A DNA stretch of 5,974 bases from Candidatus Pacearchaeota archaeon ex4484_71 (GCA_002254395.1 NJDN01000027.1:1-5974); one strand, 5' to 3'; positions 1-5,052 are shown, numbered from the stretch's first letter. Numbers and translations are program-made. Notes: generated by a model from the letters alone, not told the origin.

Positions 1-44
1 CTGAAAAATTAAAGAATCAAAAAAGTTTGTCTGATTGGTTTTAG
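1..44 (+). CDS. C-terminal end of a PIP-box protein (probably FEN-1 or another PCNA client), 5' truncated by the window
   Basis: Reading from base 3, the frame gives EKLKNQKSLSDWF and then a TAG stop at 42-44; the rest of the gene lies left of the window. The last eight residues, QKSLSDWF, match the PCNA-interacting consensus Q-x-x-(L/I/M)-x-x-aromatic-aromatic. A PIP box at the extreme C-terminus is typical of archaeal FEN-1 (Pyrococcus FEN-1 ends in a QSTLESWF-type motif), family B DNA polymerase, RFC large subunit and some other replication or repair enzymes. FEN-1 is my first guess because of the L-x-x-W-F pattern and the near-terminal position, but 13 residues cannot decide. The other two forward frames meet stops within this stretch. 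The TAG overlaps the stop of the opposing membrane-protein gene. Confidence 0.6.
   Translation, partial: EKLKNQKSLSDWF
19..24 (-). terminator. Possible T-tract terminator for the leftward membrane-protein gene
   Basis: A run of six A (T6 on the minus strand) lies 17 bases past the leftward stop codon, followed by a second A5 run at 4-8. Archaeal RNA polymerase can terminate on U-rich stretches without a hairpin. Because the genes are convergent with overlapping stops, this element lies inside the coding sequence of the PIP-box protein. No hairpin seen. Confidence 0.3.
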
Positions 45-886
45 CGAGGTGCAAAGCCTTTTTTTCGAGACATATTTTCTATAGATTTCATCGCTTGCAC
101 ATATCTATGGTATAACTTCCCGTCTTTTGTATCACTTGCGGGAATTCTCCCCCCGTTTCTTTTGACAAGTCTTTGTATGTATTGAGAGTATTCATTATAT
201 TTTTTTTGCAATTCTGCATTTTTTCTTTGTCTAGTTGCTCTTTGCTTTACTTCCTTCGGGGAAGGAGCATTTTTCTTTTCTCCATAATATTTTTTTCCAA
301 TCCATCTTCCAATATCTTTTCCTTTATCTTCCCACTTTTTCTTATCTCTTTCTCTATCCTCTTCCCACATTCTTTTTAGCTTTTCTTGATTTAAAGGATC
401 TAATTCCCTTAAATCTGCTTTTCGTTTCTTCCTTTTTTTCCAAACTAGGTGAATCTTTAATCCAACGAAGAACATTATTATTGAAGTCGTTAAACCAAAT
501 CCGTTTCTTCCGACCGTCCCAAGAAATAGGAAAGCGGTGATTGTGAATGAAACTACCATAATATACATTCCAATTCCAAATCTCCAGATTATAATTGCAG
601 AGATTATTAAGAAAATCCATGGCAAAAATCTTCGGATATCTATAAACTGTAGATTAAAAATTAGGTTTTCAACACTGCCTGTTTTTGACATAAAGTATAT
701 TGTTAGTATCGAAATAAGAACCCCTAATATGGCCGGAATGGCTTTATTATTTCTAAACATTTTAGAAGTAGCGTAGTATATTATTGCAAAGAATAGGATG
801 AAAAGAGTTATCCAAATTACAAAAGACACATCTATACTTCTGAAAAAATTTCCGGGCGAAAAATCGTAAAAAGATCCGTATACCAT
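41..886 (-). CDS. Five-helix membrane protein with long basic cytoplasmic tail, function unknown
   Basis: This is a 281-residue integral membrane protein that I cannot assign to a named family. Hydrophobic segments lie at about residues 20-40, 49-67, 87-102, 105-123 and 130-149. The last is followed directly by a basic cluster (K150-K156, KKRKKRK), so the tail should be cytoplasmic and the N-terminus outside by the positive-inside rule. Residues 150-281 are hydrophilic and rich in K, R and E, probably helical, and end with two similar units: Y230-x2-Y-x-Q and Y259-x2-Y-x-Q. The basic tail could bind nucleic acid, ribosomes or an acidic partner, but that is inference. The start at 886 is fixed by an in-frame stop three codons upstream. 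A TATA box lies about 33 bp upstream, implying a leader of roughly 8 nt and no Shine-Dalgarno. Its TAA stop (41-43) overlaps the TAG stop of the opposing PIP-box gene. Confidence 0.85.
   Translation of the reverse strand: MVYGSFYDFSPGNFFRSIDVSFVIWITLFILFFAIIYYATSKMFRNNKAIPAILGVLISILTIYFMSKTGSVENLIFNLQFIDIRRFLPWIFLIISAIIIWRFGIGMYIMVVSFTITAFLFLGTVGRNGFGLTTSIIMFFVGLKIHLVWKKRKKRKADLRELDPLNQEKLKRMWEEDRERDKKKWEDKGKDIGRWIGKKYYGEKKNAPSPKEVKQRATRQRKNAELQKKYNEYSQYIQRLVKRNGGRIPASDTKDGKLYHRYVQAMKSIENMSRKKGFAPR
59..65 (+). terminator. Possible T-tract terminator for the rightward PIP-box gene
   Basis: Seven consecutive T begin 14 bases after the TAG stop at 42-44, a plausible intrinsic archaeal termination signal. 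It lies within the 3' coding end of the opposing membrane-protein gene, where it encodes the lysine pair of its C-terminal RKKGF. No hairpin seen. Confidence 0.35.
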
Positions 887-913
887 TCTTTTTCATTTCT
901 TATAGCATTTTTT

Positions 914-923
914 ATTTTATAAA
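914..923 (-). promoter_or_regulatory. TATA box for the membrane-protein gene
   Basis: On the minus strand this reads TTTATAAAAT, with a purine-containing stretch (gatagga) just upstream that could serve as the TFB recognition element. Its centre (about 919.5) is 33 bp from the start codon at 886. Transcription would begin near 894, giving a leader of about 8 nt. The TTTATAAA core is near-palindromic, so some activity in the other direction is possible. Confidence 0.55.
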
Positions 924-932
924 TCCTATCAT

Positions 933-951
933 AAACTTTAAAATAAAGTTT
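933..951. repeat. 19-bp inverted repeat covering the trm5 TATA box
   Basis: AAACTTTA-AAA-TAAAGTTT is a perfect dyad with 8-bp arms and a 3-bp spacer, centred at 942. It coincides with the TATA element of the rightward methyltransferase gene. Because that gene appears leaderless, the repeat should lie upstream of the transcript and would act, if at all, as a DNA operator rather than an RNA hairpin. AT-rich sequence makes chance dyads fairly common; its position is the main reason to list it. Confidence 0.45.
936..945 (+). promoter_or_regulatory. TATA box for trm5
   Basis: CTTTAAAATA with its TTTAAAAT core (937-944) is centred 25.5 bp before the ATG at 966. This is the spacing expected when transcription starts at or next to the start codon. 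No Shine-Dalgarno lies between it and the ATG, so the mRNA is probably leaderless. A second TATA-like match (915-923) is farther upstream and is better assigned to the leftward gene. Confidence 0.6.
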
Positions 952-965
952 TTGTTGTATTTTTT

Positions 966-1748
966 ATGGGAAGATCGTTTAGCGTTCTTGGGGATATTGC
1001 AATTTTGAATTTTTCAGAGGGTGTTAGAAAGGCTGAGAGAAAAAGAGTTGCAAAAGCTATCCTGGAAAAGAATAAGTCTATTAAGACAGTTTTGGAGAAG
1101 TCCAAGAATTTTGGAGGCAGATTAAGAAAAATGAAGACGCGTGTTCTTGCTGGAGCAGATAATAAAGAAGTGTTATACAAAGAGAATGGTTGTGTTTTTA
1201 GATTCAATGTTGATGAAACTTATTTCTCCCCTCGTCTAAGTAATGAAAGAAAAGAAGTAGCTTCCAAGATAAAAAAAGGAGAGGATGTTTTGGTGATGTT
1301 TGCAGGGGTTTCACCTTTTCCGATAGTGATAGCAAAAAACTCTAAAGCAGGAAAAATATACTCAAATGAGATAAATAGGAAAGCTAACCAATATTCAAAG
1401 TGGAACATTGATAGGAATAAAGTTGGCCAAAAAGTATTTTTGCTTCCAGGGGATATCAAAAAGGTTGCAGAGCGTCTTAAAAAGCAGAGAAAAAAGTTTG
1501 ATGTTATTGTTATGCCTCGCCCTCAGCTTAAAGATTCTTTTTTGAAATCTGCGTTTGACTTGAGTAAGAAAGGAACAAGGATATATTACTATGATTTCTG
1601 CAACGCCAACGAAATTTCGAAGATTGTCGATAAGATTAAGAGGGAGGCAAAAGATTGTGGGAAGAAGATAAGAATCCTAAAGTCCAAACCTGCAGGAGAT
1701 ATTGCGCCTTACAAAATAAGATGTAGGGTAGATTTCAAAGTCGTCTAG
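966..1748 (+). CDS. trm5: tRNA (guanine37-N1)-methyltransferase, Trm5/Met-10+ family, lacking D1 domain
   Basis: Trm5 transfers methyl from S-adenosylmethionine to N1 of G37 next to the tRNA anticodon, which prevents +1 frameshifting; in archaea it also starts wyosine synthesis. The 260-residue protein shows the family blocks in order: GDIAIL (9-14), KTVL (40-43), LAG..(N)KEVLYKENG (61-75), the hallmark YFSPRL (86-91, R90 aligning with the catalytic Arg of Methanocaldococcus Trm5), SAM loop FAGVSPF (112-118), acidic-loop EIN (135-137), GD (162-163), MPRP (183-186), YYYDF (207-211) and a C-terminal APYKI...VDFKV strand. It starts where the D2 domain begins in the roughly 336-residue Methanocaldococcus enzyme, so the N-terminal D1 domain that contacts the tRNA elbow is absent. 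Departures from the usual motifs are GVG to GVS in the SAM loop, INP to INR, and MNLP to MPRP, losing an Asn implicated in catalysis. Taw2-type aminocarboxypropyl transferase is the main alternative but fits less well. Confidence 0.85.
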   Translation: MGRSFSVLGDIAILNFSEGVRKAERKRVAKAILEKNKSIKTVLEKSKNFGGRLRKMKTRVLAGADNKEVLYKENGCVFRFNVDETYFSPRLSNERKEVASKIKKGEDVLVMFAGVSPFPIVIAKNSKAGKIYSNEINRKANQYSKWNIDRNKVGQKVFLLPGDIKKVAERLKKQRKKFDVIVMPRPQLKDSFLKSAFDLSKKGTRIYYYDFCNANEISKIVDKIKREAKDCGKKIRILKSKPAGDIAPYKIRCRVDFKVV

Positions 1749-2047
1749 TTCGGAGTATCATTGGTCTTTCTAGCCTCTCTAACTTTTTTTGTTAATTCAA
1801 TCAGTCTTTCTGTATTTTGGTTGAGCTTGTTTACATCAAACTTTTTGACAAGGCCTCTTGAAGAGCATTCGTTGAATGAGAGGTCTATCGAACCAAATTC
1901 CTTTTTTATTAGGTTGTTATAGGGGCAAGTTTCTATCTTGCAATAAACTTTTCCAGAGGGTTCATCGTATGTCCCGTATTCTCTAAAATATTCGCATTCA
2001 CTCCCGCCCATCAATCCTGTTCGAGGCAGAACCTTTTTGTTTTCCAT
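1745..2047 (-). CDS. Small four-cysteine protein, possible metal-binding, function unknown
   Basis: This 100-residue soluble protein is not recognised. It has four cysteines, C18, C36, C41 and C61 (spacing 17-4-19), inside a conserved-looking block: GGSECEYF, YGTYDEPSG, VYCKIETCPYNN and NECSSRG. The arrangement could bind zinc or an Fe-S cluster, but no known signature is matched exactly. Residues 70-95 are charged and predicted helical. The open frame extends to an ATG at 2083, but a TATA-like element (2068-2079) lies inside that extension and is centred about 25 bp before the ATG at 2047, so I chose MENKK as the start. There is no Shine-Dalgarno. It lies 42 bp downstream of the HerA-like gene in the same orientation and may also receive read-through. 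Its TAG stop overlaps the TAG of trm5 in the palindrome CTAG (1745-1748). Confidence 0.75.
   Translation of the reverse strand: MENKKVLPRTGLMGGSECEYFREYGTYDEPSGKVYCKIETCPYNNLIKKEFGSIDLSFNECSSRGLVKKFDVNKLNQNTERLIELTKKVREARKTNDTPN
1784..1790 (+). terminator. Possible T-tract terminator for trm5
   Basis: Seven T begin 36 bases after the trm5 stop codon, inside the coding sequence of the opposing four-cysteine gene. It has the same layout as the T7 run following the PIP-box gene. No stem-loop seen. Confidence 0.35.
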
Positions 2048-2067
2048 CGTTTTATTGAATTTGAGTT

Positions 2068-2079
2068 TCTTTAAATAAA
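2068..2079 (-). promoter_or_regulatory. TATA box for the four-cysteine gene
   Basis: On the minus strand this reads TTTATTTAAAGA; the ATTTAAAG core is centred 25.5 bp upstream of the ATG at 2047. It lies between the HerA-like stop codon (2090-2092) and this start, and it argues that the longer frame starting at 2083 is not translated from this promoter. Confidence 0.55.
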
Positions 2080-2089
2080 TCATTATTTG

Positions 2090-3403
2090 CTAGAATTCTT
2101 TTTTCTCACTTAACGCGGTAGGAGCTTGTCCACCATGCCATGTAAATCGAGGCCTTATTCTTATGGGGTAAATTCTTTCGGAATTGTCATCTAGGATGAT
2201 TGCAGAACCTTTTAGGCTTGGAAGGTCATTCATGTATTTCTGGATTGTGCTTGCAAGGTATGTTTGCATTATATGGTTGAGAGCGTCTATATCTGGTTTT
2301 GAAGTTACCCTGTGAGAGATCACAATATCTGATTGTGTCATTACGTCTCTATGTATCTGGCCGGGTTGTTGAGTTGCTAATACCAATGAGATCCCTGGCT
2401 GACGCCCTTCCCTCAGTATTTGTATTAGGGCATCTGTTGCAATTGTTTTTCCGTTCAAGGGTAGAAATTCATGCGCTTCATCTATGAACATCCATATTAG
2501 CGGCGTCTCTTTTTTATTCTCCGAAAATGTGTAATCTAGACCCTTTGAAACATCTTTTATTTCTTCTAATTTTCTAGCGAACATCCTTTCGTTGAAAAGT
2601 TTTCTAGATACAAGACTTATGACAAGGGCTCTTATATTAAATGTCCCAACAGAGTTATAGACGCTTAAATCAAGAACAGATGTCTTTCCTGGGTTAATAA
2701 GGTTTGTTACTTTTGTCGGCTTTGTAGTATCGTCAGAGAATATCCCCCATGTTTGTGCTGCTTCAAACAATCCTACAGATGCATTGACAGTTTCTTGTTC
2801 ACTCTTTTTGTCTTCTTCCATTTCTTTTATTATGTCTTTTATTGTGAACTTTTTGTTTTTCTTCTGGAGATTTGAGAGAGTCCTTTCTATAAGGACAGAG
2901 ACTGGGTGAGTGATATCTAATTTGAATGTCAAAATCCAATCTTCTGCGTTTAGTTCCGATACATCCAAGGCAAATTTTTCATCTATTGGGATTCCTTTTT
3001 CGACAAATTTGTCATAATGCCCAAATGGAACAAATATTTTAACAGGGCTTTTTTTTGGTTTTAAGTCCCATTCTTGAAGTAATTTTTTGTCTTTTTCATT
3101 TTGGAATTTCATTGTCCAATAAATTCCCATTGTGTCGAAGATCAAGGCCGAGATATTTTTTGCAACATTTTTTGGAAGGTTCGCTAGTTCTTCCGCCAGG
3201 ACTCCCAAAGTATAGGATTTTCCAGAACCTCTCTTTCCCGCAATCAATACTACATGACTTCTTGCAACATCCATAAATAGTTTATTTGATAAGGATGTGT
3301 ATTGTCCCATTTTCACATATCCTTTTCCGATATATGTCAATCCCTCTTTTCCAAATTTTTTCTTATCAGAATCATTACGCCCTATTATTATGTCATATGT
3401 CAT
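2090..3403 (-). CDS. HerA-like DUF87 P-loop ATPase (putative DNA translocase)
   Basis: HerA-family ATPases form hexameric rings that move along double-stranded DNA. Classical archaeal HerA works with the NurA nuclease in end resection. The 437-residue protein has a short N-terminal region (1-45, in the place of the HAS barrel), Walker A GKRGSGKS (56-63), a strand-loop ALIFDTMGIYW (86-96), Walker B LIWMFIDEAHEF (302-313, D308/E309) and LREGRQPG (330-337) with candidate arginine-finger residues. It also has the sensor strand VLATQQP (341-347) and a C-terminal region through IRIRPRFTWHGG. The length is a little below typical HerA (about 500 residues), with the saving at the N-terminal barrel. 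No nurA, mre11 or rad50 lies in the window, so a repair role is only inferred; archaea carry several COG0433 paralogues, some tied to other translocation jobs. The start at 3403 is supported by a TATA-like element about 25 bp upstream. It is divergent from the Tat-signal gene. Confidence 0.85.
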   Translation of the reverse strand: MTYDIIIGRNDSDKKKFGKEGLTYIGKGYVKMGQYTSLSNKLFMDVARSHVVLIAGKRGSGKSYTLGVLAEELANLPKNVAKNISALIFDTMGIYWTMKFQNEKDKKLLQEWDLKPKKSPVKIFVPFGHYDKFVEKGIPIDEKFALDVSELNAEDWILTFKLDITHPVSVLIERTLSNLQKKNKKFTIKDIIKEMEEDKKSEQETVNASVGLFEAAQTWGIFSDDTTKPTKVTNLINPGKTSVLDLSVYNSVGTFNIRALVISLVSRKLFNERMFARKLEEIKDVSKGLDYTFSENKKETPLIWMFIDEAHEFLPLNGKTIATDALIQILREGRQPGISLVLATQQPGQIHRDVMTQSDIVISHRVTSKPDIDALNHIMQTYLASTIQKYMNDLPSLKGSAIILDDNSERIYPIRIRPRFTWHGGQAPTALSEKKEF

Positions 3404-3423
3404 AGCTAAAGATGTCCTTAAAG

Positions 3424-3433
3424 ATTTTTAATT
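3424..3433 (-). promoter_or_regulatory. TATA-like element for the HerA-like gene
   Basis: On the minus strand this reads AATTAAAAAT; its centre (about 3428.5) is 25.5 bp from the ATG at 3403. It is weaker than the other TATA boxes in the window (no TATA step), but the spacing is identical and no Shine-Dalgarno precedes the ATG. Confidence 0.45.
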
Positions 3434-3452
3434 GTTTTGAATTACAATAATT

Positions 3453-3462
3453 TTTATAAATA
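3453..3462 (+). promoter_or_regulatory. TATA box for the Tat-signal protein gene
   Basis: TTTATAAATA, a near-consensus archaeal TATA box whose TTTATAAA core (3453-3460) is centred 25.5 bp before the ATG at 3482. It falls inside a longer in-frame reading that begins at 3437, which is the main reason to reject that longer start. Confidence 0.65.
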
Positions 3463-3481
3463 TTTTTTTCTTGTACTTCCT

Positions 3482-4981
3482 ATGCGTTTTGATAGGAGGA
3501 ATTTTATGAAGACGTTGGCTCTTGGAGCCGCAGGGTATTTTACTTTTCCAAGTTATTTATTTTTACAAGGTTGCAAGAAGGAAGAAGGCGTTGTTCCAGA
3601 TGTTGGAGAGGGTTTTAGTATAGATGTAGATAATCCTCCTTACAAAAGTTTGAGGTTTCTCTCAGATAAAGCGGTTTCTGGACCTTCAGGGGATCTGATC
3701 TTCAATTCAGACAATTATTATTATGACTCTTTCTTTGCGGGGAAACATGTTCCTTCTCCTACAGGTCCTATTGAGGGGATAGAAGCGTATAGATTGGTTG
3801 ACAAGAGAGACAGGACTTCCCTAGTGTTCGCTCATGATCCCTCACGAAACTATCTTCCGAAAATTATCTATCGAGGGAATGAAAGAGATATAGATTCTTC
3901 TGAATTCTTTAAATTTTTTAACGAGGCACTTGGACATGATGGGAATACGTTTGTGGACAGATTGGATGCGGGACTTCCATACTGGGATTGGGAGAGAGTT
4001 TATGATAGGCCAGGGATGGTATATTTGGGAGATTGGACAATAAATGAGTTCAGCAACTTTACGGATGCAGTATTAAAAATAGCCTCAACTGTGTTGACTT
4101 TCTTGGGAACGGGAGACCCTGAAGCATATTCTATAATGAATAAGGTGGGGGATACGAAAGATTTGATAATTGATGGAATAGATCTTTTGAATAAAATTCC
4201 CGGAATAAATATTGACAAAGATAAGAAACATGCAATTTTTAGTCCTGATCCTTTCTTTTTTAGCTCATTTACTTTTGCAGGAAAGGGAATCGCAGATAAG
4301 TTGGGCAGCCGTATTGAAGATATTCGAGATTTTTTCCCTCTTCTCCCCGGAAGTAATTGGGATTATTCTTTGAATGGGAGGATTGTGTCTAGCAAGGTTG
4401 ATGGAAGACTAGAAGACATCGCAGGAGATAAGGTTACAAGATTTGTCAGAACGGGAGGGGGAGTAGAATATATAGGGTTCTTTCAGAGAGGGCTTAGATA
4501 TTTTGGTTTTGAAGACCCTGACATCGGAAGAGTTATTTTGGATCCTCCTGTTTTAATGGGGGACGATGAGTTGAGAGTGGGGAAAGCTTTCACTAGGGAT
4601 TGTAATATCGTTGTTGAAAAATATCCTCAAATAAAAGGGAATCTTCGAGGGACGTTTGACTATAAGTCTAGAGAGATTGTGATAGCAGGGGGTGTTCCAT
4701 TTGGGGGCGCGTTTAAGGTGAAAGAATCTGTTGATGTGAATATGCGTAACGAAGATAATGGACAAAGTTTTTCGAACAGCGATAGTATGTATCATTGGTA
4801 TTCGAAGAATGTAGGGCAGGTTAAGATGGATCATAACGGCAGTGAAGCTAAACTTGTGAAATATAATCTTGGAGAAGATCCTAATAAAAAGAGGGGGGAG
4901 AGAAGGTTTTCCGAAGAGGAGGGTAAGACTCTTTCGCTTCTTGAGAAGAAAATAGTGTCGGGAATAAAGAGTTTGTTATGA
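3482..4981 (+). CDS. Twin-arginine-signal exported protein, possible lipoprotein, function unknown
   Basis: This 499-residue protein begins MRFDRRNFMKTLALGAAG, a Tat signal (RRxFMK) followed by a hydrophobic stretch at 11-29 and then LQGC at 28-31. That resembles a lipobox, though Gln at -2 is atypical, so C31 may or may not be lipidated. Tat export implies the protein folds, perhaps around a cofactor, before crossing the membrane. The mature part is acidic and aromatic-rich, and I recognise no enzyme motif in residues 40-280. Residues 284 to about 462 fit a beta-rich module found in many bacterial lipoproteins, with FFPLLPGSNWDY at the start, LRVGKAF in the middle and HWYSKNVGQVK (438-448) near the end; that module has no firm function. 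The C-terminal 35 residues are charged and helical. Start 3482 is chosen from the TATA spacing and because it puts the RR motif at residues 5-6. The frame is open back to 3437. Only two cysteines (C31 and C374) are present. Confidence 0.8.
   Translation: MRFDRRNFMKTLALGAAGYFTFPSYLFLQGCKKEEGVVPDVGEGFSIDVDNPPYKSLRFLSDKAVSGPSGDLIFNSDNYYYDSFFAGKHVPSPTGPIEGIEAYRLVDKRDRTSLVFAHDPSRNYLPKIIYRGNERDIDSSEFFKFFNEALGHDGNTFVDRLDAGLPYWDWERVYDRPGMVYLGDWTINEFSNFTDAVLKIASTVLTFLGTGDPEAYSIMNKVGDTKDLIIDGIDLLNKIPGINIDKDKKHAIFSPDPFFFSSFTFAGKGIADKLGSRIEDIRDFFPLLPGSNWDYSLNGRIVSSKVDGRLEDIAGDKVTRFVRTGGGVEYIGFFQRGLRYFGFEDPDIGRVILDPPVLMGDDELRVGKAFTRDCNIVVEKYPQIKGNLRGTFDYKSREIVIAGGVPFGGAFKVKESVDVNMRNEDNGQSFSNSDSMYHWYSKNVGQVKMDHNGSEAKLVKYNLGEDPNKKRGERRFSEEEGKTLSLLEKKIVSGIKSLL
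3494..3508 (+). promoter_or_regulatory. Shine-Dalgarno-like AGGAGG formed by the twin-arginine codons, with a following ATG
   Basis: The two Arg codons of the Tat motif are AGG AGG (3494-3499), a perfect Shine-Dalgarno match 6 nt upstream of an in-frame ATG at 3506. Initiation there would give MKTLALGAAGYFTF, which lacks the twin arginines and looks like a Sec-type signal. It may be coincidence from AGG codon preference, but it is the only strong Shine-Dalgarno-plus-ATG arrangement seen at a plausible start in this window. Confidence 0.3.
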
Positions 4982-4990
4982 GCTTCTAGA

Positions 4991-5030
4991 TTTTTTTGTT
5001 TTTTATGGTTATTTTTAAATTTCGCTTTTT
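4991..5030 (+). terminator. T-rich intrinsic terminator after the Tat-signal gene
   Basis: Four T runs follow the stop codon within 50 bases: T7 at 4991-4997, T6 at 4999-5004, T5 at 5012-5016 and T5 at 5026-5030. Clustered U-tracts without a hairpin are the usual archaeal terminator form. The region separates the Tat-signal gene from the promoter of the thioredoxin-fold gene. Confidence 0.55.
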
Positions 5031-5043
5031 ATTCAGCAAAAGA

Positions 5044-5052
5044 TTTATAAAA
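5044..5052 (+). promoter_or_regulatory. TATA box for the DsbA-like gene
   Basis: TTTATAAAA with its core TTTATAAA at 5044-5051. Its centre is 22.5 bp from the first ATG (5070) and 25.5 bp from the second (5073). Three other well-supported starts in the window show 25.5 bp, so the second ATG is favoured. Confidence 0.6.

Noticed and set aside
173..776. Several short open frames on both strands (173-379, 235-540 and 537-776 on +; 354-620 on -)
   Set aside because: They lie antisense to, or out of frame with, the membrane-protein gene. Their low-complexity Phe/Ser/Leu content reflects the complement of Lys/Glu/Arg codons.
915..923. TTTTATAAA on the plus strand as the main trm5 promoter
   Set aside because: Its centre is about 47 bp from the trm5 ATG, and a TATA at 937-944 has the exact leaderless distance. 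The upstream one better serves the leftward gene.
938..1459. Leftward open frames at 938-1207 and 1220-1459
   Set aside because: They are antisense to the strongly supported trm5 gene, have no promoter of their own, and have compositions that mirror the sense codons.
2048..2083. Longer N-terminus for the four-cysteine protein starting at ATG 2083
   Set aside because: The extension overlies the TATA-like element at 2068-2079, and the 12 extra residues look like translated promoter sequence.
2299..3276. Rightward open frames at 2299-2487 and 3055-3276
   Set aside because: They are antisense within the HerA-like gene, including its conserved motifs, and show no start signal.
3437..3481. Longer N-terminus for the Tat-signal protein starting at ATG 3437
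   Set aside because: The added 15 codons contain the TATA box (3453-3462) and would bury the twin-arginine motif about 20 residues in. The ATG at 3482 has exact leaderless spacing.
4000..4834. Leftward open frames at 4000-4218 and 4553-4834
   Set aside because: They are antisense to the Tat-signal gene, with no promoter and no recognisable domain.
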